A stretch of DNA of 64,000 nucleotides from Gnetum montanum (Eukaryota; Streptophyta; Gnetopsida; Gnetales; Gnetaceae). The position numbers and the translations under genes are program-made. Below, piece by piece: positions 23,701 through 33,947 of the stretch (positions are counted from its first letter, which is position 1; each line of letters begins with the position of its first letter). The notes beneath the pieces are model-generated. The model ran no database searches. It was not told the origin of the DNA and was given only the letters and a program-made list of their open reading frames with translations. The DNA lies in assembly GCA_015680685.1 (NCBI GenBank), contig MNCI01023945.1, forward strand, positions 209,560-273,559. The letters are read 5' to 3'.

Positions 23701-24265
23701 GGATCAGAAAGATCATAAGCACCAATATAAAAAATGGTTGAAAGAGGAATTAGTGGAATGTTGCCGGTTGGAAATGTTTGTGGAGGGGTTAGGCTTGCGC
23801 TCTTCCTACGATAAGTTTGTTGTGTATAGAAGTGGAGGGGTCTCCTGAGAGATCCATTACCACTACCTCTGGGGAAGCTTCAACAAGCATGTTTTCTCTT
23901 GAGCGCCCTTCCTGGTCATCAGTGGACAAGGGAAAAACCTTGGCCAATATCGATCTTGGACTTGAGAAAGACTGGGCATGTGTGCCTGAAGAAGAGATTC
24001 TATGACACCTGGAAGCTAATCTCAAGCCTTCCCCACCTTTGAGTGTCTTATTACTTGCTTTATTTTATTGCTTTCAGTCATCATTTATTTTTTAGTATTT
24101 TGTGCTTTTAATTTGTTTTTCTATGTTTACTTATTTTGTTATTTTTTTTCTAGTTTCTATTTTTTTTCTTTATAGGGACATGGTGGTGAGGCTAGCCCCA
24201 GTGGGATGGGAGCTGATGACATAGAGAAGTTTGGGGACCAACCCCCTCCTAATACTAGTGCATGA
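20763..24265 (+). pseudogene. Antisense spliced accessory gene of element A
   Basis: This is a multi-exon gene on the strand opposite the element, between protease and RT. The function is unknown. Clear splice-like junctions include introns at 21,056-21,138, 21,411-21,510 and 22,558-22,671 and a donor at 22,949; the last exon begins after TATAG at 24,176 and ends TGA at 24,263-24,265. A possible ATG exon lies at 19,213. The middle exon carries a globular region (GVKVSF near 21,770, then FFDLFGVLAYGAKV and REGFVIKELEDWQG), a basic region KAKAKVKRAKHSRE, and an acidic region. The later exons match the A' copy at 1-1,895 block by block. Intron 23,234-23,273 is shrunk to 40 bases and one acceptor near 23,035 is lost, so this copy is broken. 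The globular part loosely resembles the plant transposon protein domain PF20167, which is inference. Confidence 0.6.
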
Positions 24266-24421
24266 TTTGGCTTGTTAGTCTTGTCGGTCTTGTCATTTCT
24301 TTGTTAGTTTTTTTCTTTTCTTTTGTTTTGTTGTTTTTGGAATATGTGAAGACAAACGTAACATGATCATTGTGTAATATGTTGTCATCCTATTACCATG
24401 TTAACACTCTGCATTACACAC

Positions 24422-24439
24422 ATATATATATATATATAT
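24422..24439. repeat. (TA)n microsatellite
   Basis: About nine TA units lie in the 3' flank of the antisense gene. Confidence 0.9.
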
Positions 24440-24589
24440 TTGGCTTTTTCGAGTTTATTTGTGAACGTGAATGTAAACTAGAATCATGTCTGGTAAAAAT
24501 AAAATAAATGAAAATTGTAACTTGCAAAATGTAAGCGATAATGACGTAGCAAAGTTTTGGTAAGCTAATGATGTACTATGCTCTATTTT

Positions 24590-24800
24590 AAAGCCATTTC
24601 AGGCCATGCATACTAGTTTAGAGTCATGATGGACTATTGTATCTTTATCAAAGAAAGGGAGGAGACTGTAGTTGTTTTAGTAAATTATAAAAGAATCGGC
24701 CATTTTTGACCGTGGCTAGTTTAACGTCATTATGGATGCTCGGTAGTTTAACATCATTCCAGACACTTGGTAGTTTAATGTCATTCTGGACGCTTGGTAG
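24590..24800. repeat. TAGTTTAA-type minisatellite after protease of A
   Basis: Three 27-28-base units at about 24,717-24,800 read TAGTTTAACGTCATTATGGATG and variants. Looser units precede them. The array sits between the convergent protease ORF and antisense gene. Confidence 0.7.
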
Positions 24801-24806
24801 TGCATC

Positions 24807-25506
24807 TTAATTCATGATCCATTTCTTTAGTTTTTGCAATTTGTTGTGCAGGGTGGGATGCGTAGGCATGATTTTGTACTCGCCACCCCCCTTGCTGGAT
24901 ACGTCAAATGGTAGTTCTGACCAAGGGACATTTGTGGGAATGGCTCCTATGTCTGCATCTTTTGATGCTTCCTCTGCTTTAGGAAAGTCGCAGGTTGGAG
25001 ATTGACCATTGTCTAGGGCTTCACTAGTGTTGTCTTGCTTAGGTTCAAAGAGTTCAACCTCTGACCCTTGGTTCATGCCTACATGTGAGGAAGTAAATGA
25101 TGTTGCCGCATCCCCGTGTATGACGATTTCACCACCCTCGTAGGGTGGGAGAATTTCTTGATGGATTGGTGATGATACAACTTTTAGTTGAGCTAACCAA
25201 GGCCGTCCCAAAATCAGATTGAATCCTGGCATCTCATCAATGACTACAAATTTGGCCTGATGTGGGGAACCGATCCCCTACTATGAAATCCAAGGTAACC
25301 ATGCCTTTTACCCTGACATGGGAACCACTGAAATATTTTAAGAATGATGTTGTCATTGGCCGTATTTGCTCCATAAGGCCCAGTCGTTCAATGACAGAAA
25401 AAGGTATTACATTTGTTGCCACCTCGTCATCGACATGCACCCTATGTATCTTAAATTGGTTAACTTGTATCATTATAAACATGGGGACGGTAGTAACCTC
25501 TCCCAT
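24807..25506 (-). pseudogene. Aspartic protease, element A (catalytic Gly lost)
   Basis: This is the protease of the gag-protease polyprotein. The motif region reads VHVDDEVATNVIP where A' has VDDGATTNVIP, so the Gly after the catalytic Asp is replaced by Glu. The later motif LILGRPWLAQLKVV is intact. The tail ends KKWIMN then a stop at about 24,807, equivalent to the end at 2,618 in A'. A frameshift near 25,235 separates the two halves. It is probably inactive. Confidence 0.8.
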
Positions 25507-28500
25507 TTTTTGTCTTGTTTAATGTCATTGGCATGAAATCCTAGAGATGTGAACCTCGATTCTTTATGTGAAGAGAATACAACGTAAATAGATGGCTCAT
25601 TTGTAGGAAGGTCTTCGTTAACGGGGATTGAAGTTAACATATGCACTAGAGCTTCCCAATGTACTAGGGAGGTCATTACTAGGTCATATAGGCTTAGAGA
25701 GATGCTATTTTGTTTTAAATCTTGTGTAACCTGGGTCAGGGCACTGGCCAAGTCTTTGCTATTTGAAATGTTTTTATCTATTGAGACTTGATCCATTTGA
25801 CCCAACATTTCTATCTCTTGCGGCAAATTTTCCAAGTTATTAGCTATAGCTATTGGGTTTGGGACACTGGATACTCCTGAGTTCTTGTCTTGACAACTTG
25901 TGCTAGGTTGATCAGTAACTAAGACCATAGGGACAACATTCAATGGTGTGGGCTTTGGCGGTTCTAACTCATGACCATGATGTTCTTTTGCCAAACGTTC
26001 CTTGGTCAATCTATCGACGAGGCGTTCTTGCGAGGGTCTCGGGGGAATTGTTGGGGGTTGTACATTGGAGTGTTGCGGCATCCGAGTCACAAATGGAATA
26101 GGTCAAGTTTACGATGGCACGTTTGCTGTTGCAACCGTCGGGTGTACTTGGATGAAAAATTGTTTTCACGATGTGGGAGGTGTACGTATGGAAAAAGGAG
26201 CTTGTGGAGGTGTTAGTGTAGATACGGTTTTAGTAGGCATATGAATCACAAAAGACCTTCGTGGGGTGTCTCGTTCATTGCCGACATGGATGGTGTTAAT
26301 CACATAGGGTGACTCTTTGGTGTTAAGAGGGTCTTTGTAGACCCCCATAGTCTGATTTTGAGGTCTTACTAGGTTGGCCTCGTCAAAGACTATCTCACCT
26401 CTATCAATCATACGTTGTATGTCTTGTTTTAGGGTAAAGAAATAATCGGTTCCATGCCCGCACCTTTGGTGATACTCATAGAATCTATCTAACTTGAAAC
26501 CCCTTGGGATAGGGTGTTCATTAGTTGTTGCCAACGTTGGGTTTTTAACCAACTTACAGTATCAGTCATGTCTTTGAGACGCTGCAGGAGACATTTGCTT
26601 GTGTTGAATCAACCTAGCTTTTAGAAGTTGGTCTAGTAATTATGAAGATTTCATGGGTAAGGGTGTGTACTAGGCAGGGTCTTTTCATTCAAAGGTATGA
26701 GTGTGACTTGTGATAGCAGTTTGGGTAGAGGAGGGCTCAGGCGTAGGTGCAGGAGTAGTTCTTTCATGACTAGTGGGGGCAGTGGGTTATTTCCCTTTTT
26801 TCCCTGCATTGTTGGGTTGACATGTCTTTGCCACTACTGTGACTGTTATTTTAGACTTGTCCTTATCTTTCTTCGTATGTTGGCTTTTGAAAGTTAGGTA
26901 AGCTAGGTCATGACTTGTCTGTGCTGCCTCTTCTATGTTTTTGATTTGCACGAACGCCTGACTCAAAGTGCGAGCATTTAGATAATAAAGTTTTAACTTA
27001 ATGAAGTCATTCATGGCACTCTTGAGGATTGTAAGTAAATATGTTTCTGAGATAGGCTCGTGAAGTTTGTTAAGGGTAGCACTCCATCTTTGGATGAACT
27101 TTTGTATGGGCTCTAATGGTGCTTTTTTTATTTGGATTAAACTATGTAGCATGGCTTTAGGCTTCAGGTTATACTTAAACGGGTAACGAATTGATGTAAC
27201 AACTCCTCTAGAGAGGATATGGAGTTACGCAGTAAGGATCAGTACTAGTCCAAAGCTTTCCTAGTTAAGGACATGGCAAACACATGCAGGATTGCACGAG
27301 GCCAGGCCTGAGGTAACAGACACTCTAATTGGAATGTCACTAGGTGAGAATTTGGATCTCCCTCTCCATTATACTTGGTCAACTATGACAATGAAATTCC
27401 TTTTGGTAGAGTCAATGGTGGCATTGAAGAGCTAGTTGAATCATCCTGATAAAAATCCATCACCTTGACTTCTTCAGTGTTTGCAACTTTGAGGTGCTTC
27501 ACCTCATCGGTTAATGCTTGCATCATTTTTCTAGCCTCTATCCATTCTTGAGCACTAGGTGGATTGGCTGGTTGGTTAGATTGCGCATGGTGATAGCTAG
27601 ATTGTTGTGTGATTTGTGGGAAAGATGACTGTAGGGTTATTGAAGGTTGTACTTGAGGGACATTCATGGATGGGATTGTAACAAGTGGTATGCTGTAATG
27701 AGTCGGTTGATGTTGTTGAATGACAGGTGTGGGCCACTGCCCAGTTACAAGTTGTGAGGAAACACCATGAACCTGTTGAGTTGAAGTAGTGAAGGGCGTT
27801 CCTTGGATTTGCACTCGTGGTATGTAATGGGTGGATGTAGAAGTGGGTATCACGGATGGCATACCAATTATTTGGGATCAGAAGGTTGCTCCCATATTAG
27901 CTTGAGAGGGGAGTTGTTGGGATTGTCCTTGTGAAAGGGAGGGTAAAGTGGTAATTGGAGGAATAACAGGGATGGGCATAGTGAATTGGGTGTTGGTCGT
28001 AGGGAAAGTAGGCATAAGGCTAGGTGCTTCTTATTGAGAGACAGGTGCTTGAATGTTTGTAAATGCATGAAGAGGCATAGTCTCTCCTGTGAAAGGGTGG
28101 AATAACGAGTTTATGTAAGTATAAGGACAGAGAGTGTGGTATGAATCCCCATGTTTGGATTGAGCTGTGAAATCATCTTCCTCGTCTCCATTTTGAGGCT
28201 CTACGGTGGGTTGCCGCAAGGTTTGATTCCTTGCCATGAGGAGTTGGGATATGAGTTCATGGTGGGATTTAGAGAGGGGAATTATGTCATATGATGAAGG
28301 GATAAAGTTATGGCCTCCCTTATAGATGAGTTCATAATGACGTTTTGCTTGCATTTCTATGCGATCAATGGGTAGGTTAGCTGGGATCTTTACGCAGATG
28401 AAGTTGTATTATTCTAGAGTGAGGATTGTATAGGCAGGGTCCTTGCCTTGTAACCTAAGTGATCGAAGAGTTGGCCCTTGAGGGTTCATCTCTCCAACAA

Positions 28501-28591
28501 CGACTATGGATTCGGTTGTAGTCACAGGATTTGAGATTTCAACATTAAGGTTAGAAACGGGCAATGTTGTTTTGATCTGAGAAGTGTCCAT
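25473..28591 (-). pseudogene. Gag polyprotein, element A
   Basis: This structural protein is collinear with the gag of A'. The start is set at the ATG complementary to 28,589-28,591 (MDTSQIKTT), equivalent to 7,003. The order is a Pro/Gln/Ser-rich region (27,383-28,068), a capsid-like region with KKAPLEPIQKFIQRWSATLN, and the knuckle-like FYEYHQRCGHGTDYF, which has lost its first and last Cys. Then come LKQDIQRMIDRGE, a basic segment rich in KERLAKE, and a linker to protease. Stops occur near 27,235, 26,640 and 26,160. Confidence 0.75.
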
Positions 28592-29367
28592 GTGTGTAAT
28601 TGGCTTGACTAGCTGAATTTGTATAAGCAGGGTATGCAAGCCTAGCTTGAGCAAGCTGGGCAGCGTGTGCAACTGTGCAGTGACAGGCAGTGTAATTGAA
28701 AGGGAGAGTAATTAACCACAGTGTGTGTAAGCCAGCGTGACCTAGCAGTGTGTGTAAGCCAGCATGACCTAGAAGTGTGTGTAAGCCAGTGTGACCTAGT
28801 AGCGTGTGTAAGCCAACATGACCTAGCAGTAGGTATAAGCCAGCATGACCTAGCAGCATGCGTAAGCTAGTGTGAGAAAGACTGGGCAGCGTGTGTAACT
28901 ATGTAGTGTATGCACTTTTACGAGGGAGGTACAATGTACAATGTGTCTATGCTTAAAAATATAGCGTGTGCACGTTGGGATCAAAGGCGCAACATGTGCA
29001 CATTGAGGATAAGGCACATCGTTTGAAGACATGGCACCACATCGAAAGACAAGGTAGAATGTTTGAAGATGAGGCATAGTGTTTATAGGTAGAACACAGC
29101 GTCTAGGGTAGAAAGTAACATTCAGAGGCAAAGGACAACATGTGGACACTGAGGGCCTTGTGTGGATGCTGAAGAGGATGCATCGTATGAATGTTGAAGA
29201 GGGTGTAGCATATGAATGCTGAAGAGAGTGCAGCGTATGAACATTGGACAATAGGCAGTGTATGGATGTTGGGCCACGAGCAACTGGCAGACACTGGACA
29301 TTGGATGCTGGACACTAGACAGTGGGGAATGCGATGGCATGTGTACGGAACGTAAACGGAATTCAGC
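28592..29367 (-). other. Untranslated leader of A, repeat-rich
   Basis: No gene is supported. It contains the 27-base array at 28,720-28,881 and a looser array at 29,150-29,290 built on GAATGTTGAAGAGGGTGCAGCGTATG. Confidence 0.6.
28720..28881. repeat. Six 27-base tandem repeats in the leader of A
   Basis: Units start at 28,720, 28,747, 28,774, 28,801, 28,828 and 28,855, with consensus AGTGTGTGTAAGCCAGCGTG then ACCTAGC. Because 27 is a multiple of three, one minus-strand frame reads through as a nine-residue repeat LLGHAGLHT. I treat that as a by-product of the repeat. Confidence 0.9.
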
Positions 29368-29383
29368 CCTCCTTTTAGCGCCA
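29368..29383 (-). other. Primer binding site, element A
   Basis: On the minus strand TGGCGCTAAAAGGAGGG lies five bases after the 5' LTR end. It matches the A' site at 7,681-7,697. Confidence 0.65.
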
Positions 29384-29388
29384 ATCTT

Positions 29389-30995
29389 TGTACTATTTGA
29401 AATTGTCGACGTAAGGCTGGAAGAAAACGAACGCTGAAAGATCTCCAGAGAGATACATATGACCTTGCCTTTGTGTGAGGGCAAGCTGGAAAAATGAAGG
29501 TAGAGTGCCTTGGATGGTCTGCACGTAAATCAAGCAAGGACTTCCTCGAGTGTATGCTAATGGCTTACGTTGGGATTATCTTCATGAAATGTAAAACAGC
29601 GAACGCAATATAACAAAACGTAAATGTGCAATATAGCGTGAAAACATAAATAGAATGTATGCAGAAATATGCAATGAAATGGAATAATGCAAACAATGAA
29701 TCAGAATAGCACAATGGAAGGAAAATAATGAACAATGTTGTGTTAATTAACATGATGTACACTGGTCAAAACGTAGTTGCATTGCAAGTCGAACGTTAAG
29801 CTCCAATGTGTGGTGTTTACAGGCGTTGGGAATCATGTGCGTTTAGGCTCAAGATTTCTGGTTTTCTTTTTAAATTTTTGCCAACCCCGTTTATGTCAAT
29901 GAATAGGGTATTTATACATTTTGCTAGGCTCAGAAGTAAGATTTGTGAATGAGGTTAATGGCTGTGAGATCCATGAAAAATGGATCGCGTGATAGGTGTA
30001 CATGGGCGGACTATGTTTTAGACTAGGTACATTGTATCTTACAATGCAAGCTAGCTTACACTCATGGAAGCAACATAAGAGCTTGACAAGCTCATAGATG
30101 GTGAAGCTTACAATGAAAATTTACAATGAATTTACAATGAAAATTGACTCCGGCTTGCTTGAAACTTCATGGTCTCTTGAATCGACTACTATAGGATGTT
30201 GATTTGAGTGGTTTGGGTAGCTGTTTGAGGTGTATCTGCTTCACCAAGACTCCCATTATGAGTTGACTTGGTCTTGGCATGTCCTCAACATATTTTGACT
30301 TGGTCGTGACTAGTGCTCACGATGGGCTCACGTTGCCAACGTGACCTCAGCGTGAACAACTAGAAGTGACATATTTTGAGTTGAATCTTGACCTTTGATG
30401 CCTATTCTTTGAAGTACAACTACTTCCTGCATCTCCAGGGTGGCCTGGATGCTAAATTTGAGCCTCTTTGTGCTTGATTTGAACCACTTTTGGAAGGTTA
30501 CGTTGGGCTCACGTTGTCAGCATGACCAAGCCAAAATGCCATGTTTCATGACCGAATTTTGATTTTCTGAAGCCTGTGAATAAGTAGAACTATTACTTAT
30601 CCTTGGGGGTTGAGTTGATGCTAAAAATTATGCTTGGGATTTTTTGATTTGACCTATTTTTTTTGGTCACGCTAGGTTCACGCTCCAGTGTGACCCTAGC
30701 GTAAGTAGTGAAAACGGTGTATTTTCAAGCCCGAAATCAGGATTCTAAGGGCTGGGAACCTAGGGTAACCATTAGCGAACCTCGAGGGGGCCTTGTACCC
30801 TCGTAATCAGGCCATTTTGATACTGTTTTAAGGCTTTTTTGGGTTACTCATGCTGGGGGCAAGCTAGCTTCACAGCATGAGCAAGCTGGCTTGAGTTCCA
30901 TGTCGTAGTCAAGTTTTTTGCCTCCCAAATGCCAAAAAAAGAGCTTGAGTTGTTCTTGTTCCAAAGTGTCCAAGTTGATATTTTGTGGTGTTTCA
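29389..30995 (-). mobile_element. 5' LTR of element A
   Basis: On the plus strand it begins TGTACTATTTGAAATTGTCGAC and ends GTGGTGTTTCA, so in the element's sense it starts TGAAACACC and ends TACA. It is about 1.61 kb and collinear with 11,946-13,526. A pyrimidine- and AGCGTGACC-rich section lies at 30,330-30,720. Confidence 0.85.
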
Positions 30996-32010
30996 AGTCC
31001 CATACTTGAAGGTTGGCTAGGTCCTGTAAGTTGGGTTGCAGTTGGCCCTGCCGTCTGTTCTTTTTCTTGTTCTAGCCCTAGCGTCTCACGAGTGATTTTT
31101 CTTGTAGCTGGTGGCTTTAACAATTTAGCATATGAAGCATTTTGGGCTTTTTGGAGGAGATCATTAGTGTATCCTTTGATACCAGCACGTCGGCACAACT
31201 TTCTGATAAGATAAGGGAAGGGTAATGCAAGCTTCCCTATCTTTTGTTCTTCAAACCACCTTAGGATCTCTGTGAAATATAGATGAGGCAAGTTAGCATT
31301 AATCTTTTTCATCAGCAATGCACACCCACTTGCCGTATATGTTGAGATCCTTTTTAGGCCCTTCGTGGGGAAGAGGTGATACGTTCCAATTTTGAAATAG
31401 ATCCTTTCTTTCATCGTTAACTCTCCAAATGTATTATCCTTGCCATATGCCCTCTCCAACCAAACTCGTCATCCATCAGGATCTGAACAAGTAGATTATT
31501 GAGCAACCTTTGGCCCTGTATTCAAAAGGTTTAATGATTCTAAAATGGCCTACACAGAGAAATCAACTGTCACACCACGAATGTTAATGGTGGTGCCTTG
31601 TTCTCTGTTGTGCCAGAATTGGTACGTTTCCTCTAGGTACCAGACGACGCTTGCAGAGAGGATATGCCATAAGGGAGACCCTTTGAGGTGATCCCTAATA
31701 GCCTCAAGAGCAAACTCTGTGAAAGATTCAAAATTTAATTCCACAATCACCGTAGTGAATGTGGACCTTTTGTGGATAGCCTGAACATAATTCTGGGGCA
31801 ACGTGAGTTGTTGTCCCTATTCAGGTGCTACAACAGCTCCTCCTTTTGTCTGCCTTGATTGTACAGTAGTAGGGTCTTCTTGATGAATGTAAAATGATTG
31901 TTCCTCTTACTCTGCATGTTGTCCAGCATGGACTTTTTCTTCACCTCTCCTAAGTAATTTACTTCCACCCTGAGCAGGACCTTCCTCTTGTCCACGTTTA
32001 GGGGCCATCT
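30996..32010 (-). pseudogene. Env-like accessory ORF of C1, N-terminal half (PF20167-like)
   Basis: This is the N-terminal half of the ORF continued at 10,175-11,940. It starts at the ATG complementary to 32,008-32,010 (MAPKRGQEEGPAQGG). Visible blocks are LNFESFTEFALEAIRDHLKG, SPLWHILSASVVWYLEETYQ, FWHNREQGTTINIRGVTVDF, and then a region with FKIGTYHLFPTKGLKR, a long helix, and KLALPFPYLIRKLCRRAGI. The pattern VRGVxVxFS, later LxPT, later FPxLIxxLCxxAGV is what I know from the putative plant transposon protein domain PF20167. The product is of unknown function. Stops occur near 31,555 and 31,470. The frame runs into the LTR of A at 30,995, which marks the insertion. Confidence 0.65.
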
Positions 32011-32472
32011 GCAATCACATGGGGACGAGATTTAGTAAGGTTGTTTCTGAAGTTAAGTTATACCTTACTGCTTACCTTAACTAATTTATTTTATCTCTAT
32101 GTGATGTTTCCCAAAAGGTTATAATAGTAAGTCCTTTTTACTTAGGTGGTTTCCAATTTTTGGTTTGCCGATGTACCTAAAGGGATGAAATTATTTTCGG
32201 CACAATTATCCTTAATATTATAACTAATTACCCTTGATAATGTCCTTTGGGTGATGAAAAATTCCAAAAATGTTATGCTCTATTCGGCATGTGTCCCTCC
32301 CCCATGACTAAACTGAACACTTTGGGTTCAAGTAGGTTCAGACGGAATGAAAATCAAAGTTCCAGTGAGCAAGATATAGGTAGAAAAGCAAGACTCTCAC
32401 AATCGCAAGTCGTAGAGAAAAATTTGAAAAACTCCCCTGTGTGAATAGTGGAAAATGATGGTAAGTGTTGCC

Positions 32473-32481
32473 NNNNNNNNN
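32473..32481. other. Assembly gap (nine N)
   Basis: Nine undetermined bases lie just before a 22-base G run at 32,493-32,514. The C2 counterpart near 51,770 has only a short G tract. Confidence 0.95.
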
Positions 32482-32492
32482 AAGTGGTGGGT

Positions 32493-32514
32493 GGGGGGGG
32501 GGGGGGGGGGGGGG
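32493..32514. repeat. G homopolymer, 22 bases
   Basis: It is an uninterrupted G run beside the N gap. Length is likely unreliable, and sequencing or assembly error may contribute. Confidence 0.8.
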
Positions 32515-33947
32515 TGCGGTCTCACGTATATATAGTTTAATGTGACGCGATATCACAACCTATCGATGTTTAGGCCAAAGGAAAAATACCGAATTTTGAA
32601 GGTTTTTTTTGGAATTAAAAATGGAAATTAAGGACATGTGGGCACATGTTAAAGGGTCTAGGGTAATTTAGATAGTTGTGAGGGCATGGATAATCATATG
32701 TGAGTGGAATTGATCAATAAAGGCTTTGGGTGGTAAGTGAGAGAAAAAGGCCACGTAATGGTTCATAGGAACGTTGGAATTCAGAGGGATAGTAATAAGG
32801 GAAAAAATATCATGGAAAATACACTGAGGATAATAAATGGGGTGTGTGTGCTATGTTATGAGTGAAAATTACAAAATATTACACAAGTGGGTCCTCCCCA
32901 AAGCAGTTCTAACCTATAATGCCCTTGTGTAACCACACTTAAAAGTGTCTGTGGGCACTAGAAGGGGTAAATGTAATCTACACTAGTTCCACAAAACACA
33001 CACATGTAAGTATCATTGGAATGAGATAAGAATTGTATGCTACACAAGACACGAGTTACAATTACATGAACAACGAGATGAGATGGACTACAAAAGGGAT
33101 TGTAGAGATAGGTGCATGAGGTAACTGACCCAGGGCATAGTGAATCCTGTGTGTACAGCGTGATTAATGTGTCATTAACCCATCGTTCCAAGATCAGGAC
33201 CAAGTCCATTCCTCTGATTAGTGAGACTGCATTGTTTCATCCCATGATGAGTGACTATGAGAGTACCATAACAACAAAGCATACGATTAGTTGGCATTTT
33301 ATTCAAGGGAGGAGGGATTTTTGATTTGTGGCACTTTTCTTTCTTTTATCTCTTTTTTTTTTCTCTTTTTTTTGAATGAATGAATCCAAATAAGCCACCA
33401 ACCTTTAGGCATGGGTGCATGTATTTCCAGTGGGATCCCCTAGAACACCATTGGATTTTTGAGTGCCCTTTTGATTACTCTTACTCCCATTTTTCATTAG
33501 ATCTACAAGGATCTTAGTACAACCATGTTGCATGATAACTCCCATAGACGTCACCAAAGAGAATCTGCAAATCCCCTTTATGTCACACCCTAATCATTCC
33601 CTATTGATCCATCCTTCTTCATTCTAGGTACAATGAACACAAAATTAATTTTAAATTTTAAGAATGTCAAGAATATCACTATACTCTCAAACGGAACCTC
33701 TTATTTGTAGAATGGATGAATGGGTGTAATGGGCTCACTCTCCAAATAATTGATCGTTCGAGACTCAATAACATAGAACATGCCTCAACCAATGAGCCAC
33801 ATGAGTGTCTTATTCATAGATGAGATTACTTATAAAAAGATAAAAATATGAAAAGATAAAAAGACAAAAAGATAAAAAAATTGAAAAATAAGAAACTGGG
33901 AAACAAAAAGTTGTAAAATCAAAGAAAATGAAAAATATTTATTAACC

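Larger units (their letters stand above)
11946..30995 (-). mobile_element. Element A: complete Tat/Ogre-like retrotransposon, about 19 kb
   Basis: On the minus strand the order is 5' LTR (29,389-30,995), PBS, repeat-rich leader, gag, protease, an antisense gene on the plus strand (20,763-24,265), RT, RNase H, a second RNase H, integrase, a 1.5 kb tail, polypurine tract and 3' LTR (11,946-13,526). Flanking pentamers are GGTCT (11,941-11,945) and AGTCC (30,996-31,000), which differ only by transitions and so fit an old target duplication. The host reading frame of the C1 env-like ORF resumes across the insertion. Two RNase H domains, large size and accessory ORFs are hallmarks of the Tat lineage, to which Ogre belongs. 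The coding parts are degraded. Confidence 0.85.
32011..33947 (-). other. Spacer of C1 between gag and env-like ORF; no pol present
   Basis: In an autonomous Athila-like element, protease and pol would lie between gag and this ORF. Here there are 1.9 kb without any pol motif on either strand. Similar sequence fills the same position in C2 (51,311-53,189). It contains an assembly gap, a G run, GATATC palindromes near 32,550, and an A-rich tract in the element's sense (33,340-33,375). Confidence 0.65.

Noticed and set aside
28720-28881. CRISPR-like array of regularly spaced repeats
   Set aside because: The repeats are directly adjacent 27-base units without distinct spacers, in a plant retrotransposon leader.
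29103-29537. Minus-strand ORF of 144 codons across the LTR-leader border of A
   Set aside because: It spans the LTR end and PBS, is Cys/His/Ser-rich low-complexity text, and is not kept in A'.
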